A stretch of DNA of 64,000 nt from JAAXHB01 sp965221635 (GCA_965221635.1 OZ244902.1:2046001-2110000); one strand, 5' to 3'; numbered from the stretch's first letter, positions 34,960 through 45,019 are shown. Numbers and translations are program-made. The notes: generated by a model from the sequence alone, not told the origin.

Positions 34960-35343
34960 ATGACCAGTCCGAGTTCTGAGGGTGTTGATTTTGATGATCC
35001 GGAGCAGGCGTTGGCGTGGTTGCAGGCTGCGGCTGCGCGGTCTCCGGGTTTGGTGGAGAGGTTGGAGGCCGCTCATGCTGCTGAGGTGATGGCCGATTAC
35101 GCACACGAAGTCTCGGTTGATCAGCGAGCGTCGCGATCCGGTGATGACGGGACCGTGACGGGTCCGAGTTCTGAGGGTGTTGATTTTGATGATCCGGAGC
35201 AGGCGTTGGCGTGGTTGCAGGCTGCGGCTGCGCGGTCTCCGGGTTTGGTGGAGAAGTTGGAGGCCGTTCATATTGCTGAGGTGATGGCCGATTACGCACA
35301 CGAGGACCCAGTAGATCCCCAGAACTCGGGAACGGATTCCTGA
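34960..35343 (+). CDS. Two-repeat EARQWL-type acidic protein (putative antitoxin)
   Basis: 127 residues made of two 65-residue repeats that are almost identical at DNA level, each starting SSEGVDFDDPEQALAWLQAA followed by RSPGLVE. It ends 17 bp before a PIN gene on the same strand. The motif D-P-E-Q-A-x-x-W-L matches the EARQWL motif of the other small genes. No strong ribosome site precedes the ATG. The antitoxin role is inferred from operon position. Confidence 0.65.
   Translation: MTSPSSEGVDFDDPEQALAWLQAAAARSPGLVERLEAAHAAEVMADYAHEVSVDQRASRSGDDGTVTGPSSEGVDFDDPEQALAWLQAAAARSPGLVEKLEAVHIAEVMADYAHEDPVDPQNSGTDS
34981..35300 (+). repeat. 195-bp-period tandem duplication within the antitoxin-like gene
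   Basis: Two near-identical blocks begin with GGTGTTGATT at 34981 and 35176, a period of 195 bp (65 codons, in frame). Near-identity of the DNA implies a recent in-frame duplication. Confidence 0.85.
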
Positions 35344-35360
35344 ACAGGAGTGGATCGTCG

Positions 35361-35930
35361 GTGTCGTCTGTAGTAGTCCTCGATACGTGGCCATTCATCA
35401 GACTCTTTGAGAAGGTGGAACCGGCAGCCGTGCACATGAAATGGTTGTTGTCGGGGCAAGTTGATGTGGTGCCGGTGATGAGCGTGGTGAACTATTCGGA
35501 GTTGACCGACGCAATGGCTCGCGAGCATGGGCTCGACGCGGCGAGAGCCATAACGGGCTTGGCCAAGAAGTACGTTACGATTGAGTCGCCGAGTTTCGAG
35601 GCTGCAGAAACTGCGGGACTGCTCAAATACGCCTATCGGATGTGGAAGGCCGATTCGTTCGCAGCTGCAACGGCGCTTGTCCATGACGCACCTTTGTGGT
35701 CCGGAGATCTTGAGTTGATTTGTGATGACAGATTGTGGCTGGTTCAGGACCTGCGAACCGTGCAAGATCGTGAGCGGCATGCCGAATTATTGGCGTCGGG
35801 ACGGGCTCGAATCGGTGTGCGGCCTGCAGTAGCCGCAGAAATGGGCCGGGACAGGCTACGGAAGATGATCATGAGCGGAGTGGGTGTTGACCGCGAGGGC
35901 ACTGAACAGGACTTCGGCTTGGGTATGTGA
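35361..35930 (+). CDS. PIN-domain ribonuclease, type c
   Basis: 189 residues, D8 (VVLDTW), E47 (NYSELT), D98 (KADSFA) and D116 (LWSGDLEL) in place. The C-terminal extension differs from type a but ends QDFGLGM, an analogous tail. It starts at GTG downstream of its antitoxin-like partner and converges on B5 with 78 bp between stops. Confidence 0.83.
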   Translation: MSSVVVLDTWPFIRLFEKVEPAAVHMKWLLSGQVDVVPVMSVVNYSELTDAMAREHGLDAARAITGLAKKYVTIESPSFEAAETAGLLKYAYRMWKADSFAAATALVHDAPLWSGDLELICDDRLWLVQDLRTVQDRERHAELLASGRARIGVRPAVAAEMGRDRLRKMIMSGVGVDREGTEQDFGLGM

Positions 35931-36008
35931 ACCTCGTGACGAGTGTCGGTCAACGAACAACAAGAGGCGCGCACCACCACCAGTCCTGCGTGCGGCATCG
36001 GGTGTGGG

Positions 36009-37658
36009 TTAGGGGGTGTAGGAGGTGTTTACCAAGACGTTGGTGGTGGTCCAGGGGCCGGCAATGGTGCGGTTGTTGAGTTTGGTGGTTGCGATGGTGC
36101 GTGCGGAGATGGTGAGGGTTTGGTCTACGGCGTCGCTGTCGACGATTTGGTAGCTGCACCATCCTGCGCCGGTGAGACAGCTGTCTTTGTTCTCTACGAA
36201 GCGCACCCAATCGTTGAAGTGGGGTTGTGGTGTGAACGCCCATTGCCATCGCGTGACGTGATGGCCGCCGCATTCGATGATGCGTGGCCGTTCTGGGATG
36301 CGGTCACCGGTTCGGGTGTCGATCAGGTACATGGTGGACGCGCGGGTGGCGTCGATCACCTGGGTGAGCCCAACAGAATCCTTCGCAGCCACCGGCACTG
36401 ATCCTGCCATGATGTGAACATGGTCGGCGTGCACCGCTAGCGCGGCTGCGCAACTGAGGCCACAGGTGATGGTGACGGGTTCGCTCGGGGCGTGCCGCTC
36501 CGCGCTCACGGTGACTTGCACCGCGCGGGGATTGGTACCGAAATGGGCGTCAAGCGCGGGCGTGTCGAAACTGATTTGCGCTGTCGGGCCGGTGATTATG
36601 GTTCCGGTGGTGTTGTCGAGGTCTGGGTGGTTTGGCACGTACTGGTAGGTGAGGGTCCACGTGTCGGTAGCAGTATCGGCCCAGTCGACGGTTGCTGCGT
36701 CTCCGTGTCCTTGGAACCCATCAGCACCACAACGCACATCAGGTGGCACTGCGGGGTCACACACAAAATAGTGCCACAGGTGCAAATCACGATCGGTTTC
36801 GGCGTGAACCTGATACGCCGCGCCGTTGGGCCACTCACATTCCGCGGGTCTGCAATGAGCATGCCACAACTGCCCAGTGTCACTGTCCGGATCGGGGTGG
36901 TCGTGCTGGTAACACGGCTGCTGGTCGGGTGGTGCGGTTTCGTTTACCCACAGGCCGCAATGATCGGCGTCAAAGAACGTCACCCTCTCAGATTGGGGGC
37001 CCACGCCGTCACGGTCACACCACGTCCTGCGCAAAATCACACACCCCCCGGACGGTTCGTCTGCCCACGGGGAGCACTTGTGATCCGCAGGCCGGTTCAC
37101 ATGAGAAGCTGGTGCGCCCAAGCCGGCCCAGTGAATCCAACAATCAAAATGCCCCCACACCGTGATCACACGCTCAGGCGCCACCGGCGGCGGATCATCC
37201 ACACAATTGTGATAGTCATACAAACCCTCACCCACCTGGTTCGGTGGGCCCACCAGGTGAGTCCACCCGCCGGTTTTGGCGTGAACGCCGAAACAGTCTC
37301 CGTACTCGCCTGCGGGGCACTGATCCGCGTCACCACCAAGGTCAGCCAAACAATGCCCCAACCCCGAACGCGCACCACCAGGAATCATGCACCACAACGT
37401 CCAAACATGGTCCCCGTGGTACAGTTCGGTGCTGAGGTCACAGCCAGTCGGGTGGTCGCAGCGCCACATGTCGTAATGCTTCCCGCCGGGCCAATCCAAC
37501 ACCTCACGGTATTCCCCCGGGTACCACTGATGATCACCACTAGGCGCGCGACCGTGATCCGCCCTGACGGGCCCTGGCCAAGCAGCGGCAAGAGCCATCA
37601 GCCCCACGCCGAGCCACAGCCCAAACCTGTGCCTGTGAGGCGCCGAGGTTTGGGACAT
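36009..37658 (-). CDS. Cassette protein B5: secreted cysteine-rich protein
   Basis: 549 residues, class II: GGKHYD, island CDHPTGCDLSTELYHGD, TLWCMIPGG and CRPAECEW. Unique features are SGGCVILRR and SVPVAAKDSV. TLTISARTIA and the AGP at the tail are shared with B7, and CGGHHV with B6, showing mosaic structure outside the class-defining sites. The ATG overlaps the A5 stop by 1 nt. Confidence 0.85.
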   Translation of the reverse strand: MSQTSAPHRHRFGLWLGVGLMALAAAWPGPVRADHGRAPSGDHQWYPGEYREVLDWPGGKHYDMWRCDHPTGCDLSTELYHGDHVWTLWCMIPGGARSGLGHCLADLGGDADQCPAGEYGDCFGVHAKTGGWTHLVGPPNQVGEGLYDYHNCVDDPPPVAPERVITVWGHFDCWIHWAGLGAPASHVNRPADHKCSPWADEPSGGCVILRRTWCDRDGVGPQSERVTFFDADHCGLWVNETAPPDQQPCYQHDHPDPDSDTGQLWHAHCRPAECEWPNGAAYQVHAETDRDLHLWHYFVCDPAVPPDVRCGADGFQGHGDAATVDWADTATDTWTLTYQYVPNHPDLDNTTGTIITGPTAQISFDTPALDAHFGTNPRAVQVTVSAERHAPSEPVTITCGLSCAAALAVHADHVHIMAGSVPVAAKDSVGLTQVIDATRASTMYLIDTRTGDRIPERPRIIECGGHHVTRWQWAFTPQPHFNDWVRFVENKDSCLTGAGWCSYQIVDSDAVDQTLTISARTIATTKLNNRTIAGPWTTTNVLVNTSYTP

Positions 37659-38707
37659 CAGGTGTCAGGGTCGTAGCCACATGGCACGACCCAGCGGGTG
37701 TTGTTCCATTCGATGCGGAACTTGCCGTCGGGTTCACGAATCGCCCAGGATCCATACTCCCATGAGTCGCTGAGCGTGCGAGCTTCGGCGCAGGTGTAGA
37801 CGCGGTGCCAGTCCCATCCCCACAGGTCGTAGTCGGGGCGGGGCACGATGTCCACGATGATGGCACGCATGCCTGTGGAGCCGTAGAACATGTTGCCCAC
37901 CTCGAGTTCAACCGGGTAGGTCATCGCATCACCGGGCACGTTGTCGGGGTCGCTGTTGCGGTAGGTGTAATGATCAGGATCCGGTGGCAATGGCCAAGCC
38001 CGGGGTTCGCCGACGGGTTCGGGGATCACTGCGCGGCAGTACCAGGTGGAGTAGTCCTCGCGCTGGTAGGACTCCAGCGTGCGCCCGCCGGAGCAAGTGT
38101 CCTCGGGCTTGGGTGGCAACGGCTTCAACCCCGGCTCAGGCTCGGGCGGCGGTTCCGGCTCCGGTGAGGGTGCGGGTTCCGTTGTGGGTGGCGGTGGCGG
38201 TTGAGTGGTGGGCGGCGCCGGTTCCAGTGTGGTCGTTGGTGGTGGCTCGGGGACCGGTTCTGGTTGGGGGGCGTCTGCGGGTGCGGGTTCGTGGTCGTGT
38301 GTGGTGGCGTCGTGGAGCAGGGCGCGTTCAGCGGCTCGCTGTTGGGCTTGTTCGATGGCGGCTCGGGTTGCGAGGGATTGTTCAACGAGGTCAGAGTGGC
38401 TCGGGTCGTCCTTGTCGGGTGGGGTTGCGATGGTGGGCACCGGTTCAGGGGCGGCGGACGGCGCGGCGGCGGCCGTGGTTGGCGCAGGTTCAGGCGCTTG
38501 GGTGTGCTCGGCCTGTTGAACGCTGGCGGTGGTGCCGGGGTTGCCTGCGGGTTGTGGTGGGAGCGTGATGACCGTCGGTGGTGTGGTGGCGGTGTCGCGG
38601 CTGTTGGTGGCGATGAGCGCGACAGCGATTGCGCCCGCGGCGAGTGCGACGAGGAGCCAGGTGACGCGTTTGGTGGTGAAATTGAGGTTGCGGCTGTTGG
38701 TGATCAT
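37658..38707 (-). CDS. Cassette protein A5: membrane-anchored Pro-rich protein
   Basis: 349 residues, class II: NVPGDAMTYP and NMFYGSTGMR. The first 40 residues (MITNSRNLNFTTKRVTW) and the upstream leader are the most diverged of all copies: the leader lacks the GAACGGT repeat and has AGGAAAG instead. This copy may therefore be controlled differently. The linker is shorter than in A1. Confidence 0.85.
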   Translation of the reverse strand: MITNSRNLNFTTKRVTWLLVALAAGAIAVALIATNSRDTATTPPTVITLPPQPAGNPGTTASVQQAEHTQAPEPAPTTAAAAPSAAPEPVPTIATPPDKDDPSHSDLVEQSLATRAAIEQAQQRAAERALLHDATTHDHEPAPADAPQPEPVPEPPPTTTLEPAPPTTQPPPPPTTEPAPSPEPEPPPEPEPGLKPLPPKPEDTCSGGRTLESYQREDYSTWYCRAVIPEPVGEPRAWPLPPDPDHYTYRNSDPDNVPGDAMTYPVELEVGNMFYGSTGMRAIIVDIVPRPDYDLWGWDWHRVYTCAEARTLSDSWEYGSWAIREPDGKFRIEWNNTRWVVPCGYDPDT

Positions 38708-38930
38708 CGTGACTCCGACGGCTTCGGGGAGGAAAGACTACCACACCTTTCCGTGCGTGTGGTGCCATAACGATAAACAAGAGTGGAGTTGCTGTCTGTC
38801 GTAGATGACCCATCAGCATCTAAGTGGGGGCTGTGATGGAGCACTGGGTAGCTACTGGCTTCTGATAGGGCTGTGAGAGGAGTGGCCCGCTGGCACGGTG
38901 GTTTTTTCTGCTCGTGGTACTATCGGGAGT

Positions 38931-39518
38931 ATGACCGACTCGGATGCTGACAACACCCATTTGGACGATCCGGAGCGGGCGCGGCAGTGGTTGCGAGACG
39001 AGGCTCAACGGTCCCCCGGGTTGGCCATGCTGCTGGAGGCGATAGATACTGCGGAGGCGATGGCCGCCGAAGTGGCGCAGGACATCATTAGCCGTCGGGT
39101 GTCTGCACCGGGTCCTCATCGACCCGTCACGCAGGAAGAGCTTGAGAGTATCGATTTTGATGATCCGGAGCAGGCGCGGCAGTGGTTGCGCGACGCGCGC
39201 GGGCGGTTTCCGGGTGCGATGGAAGAGCACGAGGCGTCGCGCGCGTCAGGACGGATTGCCGATCAAGTGGTGAGTGACATCGTTGACAGGGAGACGTCTG
39301 ACGAAGATAGAGCCATGACGGATTCGGATTCGGCGGATGTTGACTTTAGCGATCCGGAGCAGGCACAGCAGTGGTTGCGAGAAGCATCTCGGCGGTTTCC
39401 GACCTTGACGGATATTCTTCAAGCGGAGCGTTCCGCGGAGGTGGCTGCCTACGAGGTGATACGGGACATCCTGGATCGTTCGCCAAATCCAACGGATGCG
39501 GAATCGGGACAGGAGTAG
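38931..39518 (+). CDS. Three-repeat EARQWL-type acidic protein (putative antitoxin)
   Basis: 195 residues with three diverged repeats: DDPERARQWLRDEAQRSPG, DDPEQARQWLRDARGRFPG and SDPEQAQQWLREASRRFPT. Each is followed by a charged helix. A TGGTACTAT (extended -10-like) box ends about 6 bp before the ATG, with GGGAG in between, so the message may be nearly leaderless. It ends 3 bp before a PIN gene. Confidence 0.65.
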   Translation: MTDSDADNTHLDDPERARQWLRDEAQRSPGLAMLLEAIDTAEAMAAEVAQDIISRRVSAPGPHRPVTQEELESIDFDDPEQARQWLRDARGRFPGAMEEHEASRASGRIADQVVSDIVDRETSDEDRAMTDSDSADVDFSDPEQAQQWLREASRRFPTLTDILQAERSAEVAAYEVIRDILDRSPNPTDAESGQE

Positions 39519-39521
39519 CAA

Positions 39522-40091
39522 GTGCCTCGAGTTGTGGTGTTGGACACATGGCCGCTAATGGATCACCACAAACGCAACGAACCAACCGCGAGTCGCGTGG
39601 ACTGGTTGTTGTCCGATCAAATGGATGTGCTGCGGGTTATGAGTACGCACAACTTTGGCGAGTTTATTGGTCAAATGACTTCCAGGTTCGGGGACAGCGA
39701 GGCGGATGCGGCTGCAAGCTCGGCGCTGAGGGCCATTCACATTGAGCCTGAAAGCGTTGCGGTAGCAATAGCCGCGGGCAGATTGAAGTCCGCCTATCGC
39801 ATGTCGATGGCGGATGCGTTTGCTGCGGCAACCGCGCTGCGTCATGGCGCGCCGCTGTGGACCGGTGACCTTGAGTTGCTCTGTGACGACCGGTTGTGGC
39901 TGGTGGAGGATCTCCGGACAGCGGAGGTTCGTGAAGAACAGGCCGAATTGTTGGCCTTGGGGCGGCAACGGGTCGGTCTTCGACCAGCGGTCGCCCAGCG
40001 TCTAGGCCGCGAAGGTGTGCGGAAGAGGATCATGGACGGTCTGGGTGGTGGTATCGATGGCGCTGGACACGACTTCGGGTTGGCTTTGTGA
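39522..40091 (+). CDS. PIN-domain ribonuclease, type c
   Basis: 189 residues, D8, E47, D98 and D116 conserved (VVLDTW, NFGEFI, SMADAF, LWTGDLEL). About the same length as the copy at 35361, but more diverged in the region 20-90. The tail ends HDFGLAL. GTG start with AGGAG in the preceding stop region. It is separated from the conjugation-like cluster by about 240 bp with no gene. Confidence 0.83.
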   Translation: MPRVVVLDTWPLMDHHKRNEPTASRVDWLLSDQMDVLRVMSTHNFGEFIGQMTSRFGDSEADAAASSALRAIHIEPESVAVAIAAGRLKSAYRMSMADAFAAATALRHGAPLWTGDLELLCDDRLWLVEDLRTAEVREEQAELLALGRQRVGLRPAVAQRLGREGVRKRIMDGLGGGIDGAGHDFGLAL

Positions 40092-40330
40092 ATCGTTGGC
40101 CCCAGCGGGCTCGGTGTCTGCCAGGGATCGTTGGGGCGTGCCTGGGGCGTAGTGGGTTGAGGTGCGGCGAGACATGGCTTCGATGACGATCCGGCGTGGG
40201 GCTGCAGGGTGTTGTCGGGTTGGGTGGACGCAGGCCGCATGGGTTCGGTGTGGACATCCGCCCTCCGACTCTGGTAAGACTTACCTTCGGGATGCCTAAC
40301 GCATAACCGAGCGAGGGAGCAGGAGGAGCT

Positions 40331-43300
40331 ATGAGGGGCAGCCGGTGGTCACGGTTCGGCTCGGCACTGGTCTTGGTGGCGATTCTGGTTGGTCCCCCGC
40401 TGGTGCTGGGCGGCTTGTGGGGGCTGCCAACCGCGGGGCGGGTGCGAGGATTGTTCGAGGCGGACTTGTGGCGTGGCGCCCCTGACGACGCGTTGGTTGG
40501 CGTGGTGGCGGTGCTTGGGTGGCTGGCATGGGCGTGGATGGTTGCTGCCTTGGCGATCGAGGCGGTGGCGTTGCGTCGGGGCAGGGCCCCAGCCGGGGTG
40601 GGCAGTGTCCGCCGGGGACTGAGGCCGTTGTTGCTGGCGGTGATGATGCGCAGCGTGGTGGCAGGGGGCGTGGTGAGCATGACCGGTCCTGGCGCTGCGT
40701 TCGCGGCGCACTTGCCCGACACCACAATTGACTCTCACGCATCTGAAGCGAGGTCGGATGCAGCGGTCGGCCAGGGTGGTTTGGCAGCGGTACGAGTGGT
40801 GAAACACGACACGCTTTGGGGAATCGCGGACCGGCTGTTGGGCAGCGGGATGCGCTGGCGCGAGATTCATGATTTGTCCAAGGATGGCGTTCAGGCCATT
40901 CGGGGAAAGATGACGGACCCGCACCTGATCTTCCCCGGTGACATCGTGTTGTTGCCGGCCGACGCTGCTGTGGTCGATGCGCCACCCGAATTGGAGGAAA
41001 TCGCCGCGGTGTTCGGTTGGGATGTGGCGAACTCCACCCGGGCGGGGGTTGTCGATGAACTGTCTGAACCGGACGCGTCCCCCACCGAAGCCGCTGACTC
41101 AGCTGATGCTGAGGGACATGGGTTTGCGCCTGCCGGCGGTGCGGTTGCTGCGGCCGGCCGTGGGCTTGTCACGTCGGAGCCTGCGGACTTAAGCGTGACA
41201 GAGCCAACAGATGATGCAGTTGACTACGGCGCGGGGGCGGCGGTTGCCGCCCGGGTGGGGATCCCCGCAGGGCCGTCGGGGTTCACGGACACAGAGGCGG
41301 TGGATCGTGGCGATGCGGTGGCTTATGGCGGCGATGAGCAGCAAGTTGAACCGGAGCAGGTAGTCGATCATTGGATGACGGCGGGCATGTTTGTGCGGTT
41401 GGCGGTGGGTTCGGTTTCGGTTGCGACGATGGCGGCCTTGGGCGCCATGATGGTGCGTCGCCGCCGCTTGGCAGCAGCGGAGCGAACGGTTGGTGAGATC
41501 CCAGAGCCCTTGCGGCAGGAGTTGGCCGAGATCGAGCAAGCCGCTCTGGAACACCTCGAGGAGGCCGGGCCCTTGAGTGAGTGGTTGGGATACGCGCTGG
41601 GTGACTTGATGGCGAGGCGCCCAACTGGCGGTGTGCGGGTAAGTCTGGTTGAGGGTTCGGTGCGCGGCCTGGAGGTGCTGCTCACGCAGCGCTGCGACAT
41701 GGATTGGGGGCCATGGCAGGGGGTACACGGCACAGCCGGCAGCGTGTTGTGCCTTCCGCCGGGAGTTGTGCCCGATTCTGACAGCGACATGGATGGCTGG
41801 GAGGCGTTGCCGCTGTTGGTGGGTGTGGGCCGGCATGTCGCGGTGAATCTCGAAGCTGCCGGGGTTGTGGCCGCTGTCGCCGCCGATGAGGGCGCTGGCG
41901 CCGCGGAGGCGGTGCGGGGCCTGTGTCGCGCTGTGGTATCGGAGGTGATCTGTAGACGCGGGGATTGTGATGTGAGGGTGTGGATGACCGAGAAGGCCGC
42001 AGCGGGACTCGGCGAGTGCAGCCGTGGTGACGGTGTTCGGGTGATGCCCACCACGCTGATCGAGGACGAGGTGCGCGTGAGTTGGGGTGATGTCTCGTCG
42101 TGGCGGTCCGAGGCGGCACTGGCAGGGCAGTTCAACGTCGACGATGATCGCAAGGCCGACCCAAACATCGGCGGGGTGCTTGTTGTCGCTGCCGGGGACG
42201 AGTTGGATGAACTCATCGAAACGACGCGACTGGCACAGCAATGCCAGCACAACTTGGCGATGTTGGTGATGGGGGCGTGCGAAACCCAGACACGCTTGGA
42301 GTTGTCCACTCCCGGAGGCGAAATGGTGGTTCATCCCTACGGGATCAGGGTTGCGGCTCTGTATGTGAACGATTCCACCGGTGGCGCTGTCGCGTCGGTT
42401 GCGAATGAACCGGTCCGGATGGTCAAACGCGATCCCGGTGCGGCTCCGGCCCCGGTACCGGTCTCCCCCGTAGTGGTTCCAGAGTCGTCGACTCCTGGGC
42501 CGGTGACGGGCTCCAACGGGTCGTCGCAGGACCGACTGGGCGCGCAGAACGGTGAAGTGCACCGAGCTACTGCGGAAGGCACCAGGGCGAAGACCGCTTC
42601 GTGCCCGGACGGATTGGGCGACACAGCGAACGTCGAGGACAAGCGGCCTGTGGAGCCCGAGCGAACGGAATCGCTGCTGGAGGTGGCGCAACCGGCAGGA
42701 GAACCGCAAGGTGTGTCCGGAGGTGACGTGCAGGCCGAGCCGCACCTCACCGACGCCGTTGCTCGCGTCGATGAAGGTGTCGGGGACGGTGTACGCCGGG
42801 GTCAACCGGTCGCTGCCGACGAAATCGTCGCCGAGGCACATCTCGTTGGTTCGGGCCAGGATCGGGCAGGGCACGAATCGGTGAAGGGAGCTTCAAGTGG
42901 CGGGGAGTCCGACGCGGACGGGAACCTCAAACCGGTGGGTTCGAACGGAAGCGCCGGCGGTGGGGACTCTGAGGCCTTGGCAGAGGTGGCGCGCGACGGG
43001 GATGAAGATGGGGAAAGCACTCTCTACGTCGAAGAGCTGTCAGACAGTTGGCGCAGTCCGCAGCTGAGTCAAGGAACACTCAGGTTGTCGTCCGACGCTG
43101 TGGACGCGTTGCGGGCTTGCGGGGACGGAGAGCTTCGTTGGGCTGTGCTCACGGCGGGTGCTGTGCGGATGGTTGCGATGACTGGACAGGACGCGGGTTG
43201 TCCCGTGGAGGGCTTGGACGACGCTGCGGCGTTGGCTGGATTGTTGGCCGCAGGTGGAGTGTCTACGATGGAGGAGGCCCAATCCCGCATGCGGTGGGGA

Positions 43301-43825
43301 GCGGATGTGGGCGTCTGGGATCGTGCGGTTGAGGCGTTGCGCACAGCCATGGGGTCGGATTTTGTTGACGACTCGTCTGGGATACGGCTTGAGGCGACGG
43401 TGACGGACTTGGCTTTTCTTGAGTCCGATGTGGATGCGAGCCGCTATGAGGCCGGGATGGAGTTCTTGCGGGGTGAGGTGTTCGACCACAGCGAGGAAAG
43501 CGGTCCTGTGATTTGGGCTTATGACGCTTTGGTTGAGCAGGCCCGGTTTGTGGTTGCGGACTGGTGTGTTCATCATGGTCGCCGGCTATTGCGGGCCGGG
43601 CAGGTCGGTGAGGCCCAAAGGGTGGTCAGGGCGGGGCTGTTGTCCCAGCCCTTGGACGGCGCGCTGTTGGAGGTTGATCTGGAGTGCGTGTTCCGCCAGG
43701 GCGGGCCGCAGGACGCGGAGCGTCGTGTCGCGGAGCATGGACGTTTGGGCGCCGACAATGCTCAGTGGGCAAGAGCGGCCCTTGAGCGGGTACTGGCGAA
43801 GTACGCGCCGGTGGTAAGGGCTTGA
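40331..43825 (+). CDS. LysM-domain membrane protein with C-terminal helical (BTAD-like) region
   Basis: 1164 residues. Hydrophobic segments at about 10-31, 55-80 and 98-118, then a LysM domain at about 157-210 (VKHDTLWGIADRLLG to FPGDIVLLP), a further membrane segment at about 353-375, a cytoplasmic-like mixed domain to about 700, a long acidic low-complexity linker, and a C-terminal part (about 905-1164) with winged-helix-like and TPR-like helices resembling the bacterial transcriptional activator domain. Such LysM-BTAD proteins accompany actinobacterial secretion or pilus loci. GAGGAG ribosome site before the ATG. It may couple the cell wall to the secretion machine. Confidence 0.7.
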   Translation: MRGSRWSRFGSALVLVAILVGPPLVLGGLWGLPTAGRVRGLFEADLWRGAPDDALVGVVAVLGWLAWAWMVAALAIEAVALRRGRAPAGVGSVRRGLRPLLLAVMMRSVVAGGVVSMTGPGAAFAAHLPDTTIDSHASEARSDAAVGQGGLAAVRVVKHDTLWGIADRLLGSGMRWREIHDLSKDGVQAIRGKMTDPHLIFPGDIVLLPADAAVVDAPPELEEIAAVFGWDVANSTRAGVVDELSEPDASPTEAADSADAEGHGFAPAGGAVAAAGRGLVTSEPADLSVTEPTDDAVDYGAGAAVAARVGIPAGPSGFTDTEAVDRGDAVAYGGDEQQVEPEQVVDHWMTAGMFVRLAVGSVSVATMAALGAMMVRRRRLAAAERTVGEIPEPLRQELAEIEQAALEHLEEAGPLSEWLGYALGDLMARRPTGGVRVSLVEGSVRGLEVLLTQRCDMDWGPWQGVHGTAGSVLCLPPGVVPDSDSDMDGWEALPLLVGVGRHVAVNLEAAGVVAAVAADEGAGAAEAVRGLCRAVVSEVICRRGDCDVRVWMTEKAAAGLGECSRGDGVRVMPTTLIEDEVRVSWGDVSSWRSEAALAGQFNVDDDRKADPNIGGVLVVAAGDELDELIETTRLAQQCQHNLAMLVMGACETQTRLELSTPGGEMVVHPYGIRVAALYVNDSTGGAVASVANEPVRMVKRDPGAAPAPVPVSPVVVPESSTPGPVTGSNGSSQDRLGAQNGEVHRATAEGTRAKTASCPDGLGDTANVEDKRPVEPERTESLLEVAQPAGEPQGVSGGDVQAEPHLTDAVARVDEGVGDGVRRGQPVAADEIVAEAHLVGSGQDRAGHESVKGASSGGESDADGNLKPVGSNGSAGGGDSEALAEVARDGDEDGESTLYVEELSDSWRSPQLSQGTLRLSSDAVDALRACGDGELRWAVLTAGAVRMVAMTGQDAGCPVEGLDDAAALAGLLAAGGVSTMEEAQSRMRWGADVGVWDRAVEALRTAMGSDFVDDSSGIRLEATVTDLAFLESDVDASRYEAGMEFLRGEVFDHSEESGPVIWAYDALVEQARFVVADWCVHHGRRLLRAGQVGEAQRVVRAGLLSQPLDGALLEVDLECVFRQGGPQDAERRVAEHGRLGADNAQWARAALERVLAKYAPVVRA

Positions 43826-43843
43826 TCGGTCTCCGGTGTTTCG

Positions 43844-45019
43844 TCAGGCAGCCTCGTGGTCGAATATCCCCTGATCCAAAACCAACCGAATCTCATCCTC
43901 GCATGGCACGCCTGCCATTGTTTCGTGGTCCTCGCGCATGTTCGGGAACGCGTTGTAATGTACATCGGCCGCTGGCGAGCACAGGTAAGCGCCCGAGATG
44001 TTGGAGTTGAACCAGGTGGCGAGGATGAGGGTGAGCAGCTTGGTGCTGGCATTGTCGGCGTGTATGTGTTCTGATCCAAACGCGGTGATTCGTAGTTCTC
44101 GGCTGGACAGGCTTTCGCTCTCGATGGGTGCTTCGGGGGGTCCCTCAAGGAGTTCGTCGATAGCCACGAAACTTAGGGTGTCCTCAAGGAATTCCAATTG
44201 GTAGGCGGTGGTGCCTTCGGGGTCGCTGAGGTCGCCTGCGTCCAGGAGGAGGGCCTTCGCGATGACCGTTGCGCCGTACATGATGGAGTTGTTGTATCCC
44301 AAGAGCGCTGCCCTGACGGCATCGCGGGGATCGTCGTGTGTTTCTCCGTGACGGCGGACGGCTTCGCAGAGTTTGGCGGCGACGGCTTGCGCAGCGTGTT
44401 CGAGGTTGTGCGGGTCCTTGCCCTGAAGTTCGTGGGTATCGACGGTAGTTTGCCAGGTGCCGGGCAGGAATTGCATGGGACCGAGGGCTTGCTGATGGGT
44501 GGCGTCGGGGGGCAAGCCGTACTCGCCTGCCCAGGGCCCGATGGGTCTTGCTCTGGTGCCTGGAATGGTGCCGTCGAGGACGGGGCCGAGGATGGGGGTG
44601 GGCCCGATGGTGAAGTCGTCGCGCACGTGACGGCCACCAACGGTACCGTGACGGGATTCGATGTAGCCTATGGCAGCGATCACAGGCCAGTTGACGGGTG
44701 TGTCGGCGCAATGAGCAGATGCGGCGTTGTCGTAGGCGACAAGGACACGGCTGGGAATCTCAGCCAACGCGTCCGCTGAAGGTAGATGGTCAAAGCGCAT
44801 AAAAGGCAATAGAATGAACACCAGAGCTGTCATTGTGAGTGCGATCACTGCCAGAAATGGAAGGAAGATCATCCCGACGATACCGGCCAGCCACCAGCGT
44901 CGCCTTCTGGAACGTCTGCGGTTAAGGGCGCGCGCAACGCGCACATACCTCAGGGCGACGCGCGCACGTAACAGGGCTTTCCCGGCACCGGCTGCTACGG
45001 CTGCAAGAGGAGCGGCCAT
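43844..45019 (-). CDS. Membrane-anchored lytic transglycosylase
   Basis: 391 residues: an Arg-rich N-terminus, a membrane segment at about 42-73, then a soluble-lytic-transglycosylase fold with catalytic Glu near 121 (GYIESRHG), ALGPMQFLPGTW and the LGYNNS motif. It would open peptidoglycan for assembly of the neighbouring secretion system, the VirB1-like role. It is divergent from the adjacent VirB2-like gene. I use the ATG at 45019; the upstream TTG is weaker. Confidence 0.83.
   Translation of the reverse strand: MAAPLAAVAAGAGKALLRARVALRYVRVARALNRRRSRRRRWWLAGIVGMIFLPFLAVIALTMTALVFILLPFMRFDHLPSADALAEIPSRVLVAYDNAASAHCADTPVNWPVIAAIGYIESRHGTVGGRHVRDDFTIGPTPILGPVLDGTIPGTRARPIGPWAGEYGLPPDATHQQALGPMQFLPGTWQTTVDTHELQGKDPHNLEHAAQAVAAKLCEAVRRHGETHDDPRDAVRAALLGYNNSIMYGATVIAKALLLDAGDLSDPEGTTAYQLEFLEDTLSFVAIDELLEGPPEAPIESESLSSRELRITAFGSEHIHADNASTKLLTLILATWFNSNISGAYLCSPAADVHYNAFPNMREDHETMAGVPCEDEIRLVLDQGIFDHEAA

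Noticed and set aside
36492..37676. Long open frame (394 codons) antisense to B5, with shorter versions antisense to all B copies
   Set aside because: It recurs only because the B genes are near-identical; it breaks at different points in each copy, lacks a ribosome site and has unnatural Arg/Thr/Pro composition.
41189..42874. 561-codon open frame antisense to the LysM protein gene
   Set aside because: High-G+C shadow frame: rich in His/Arg, no motif, no start signal, fully covered by a gene with recognisable domains.
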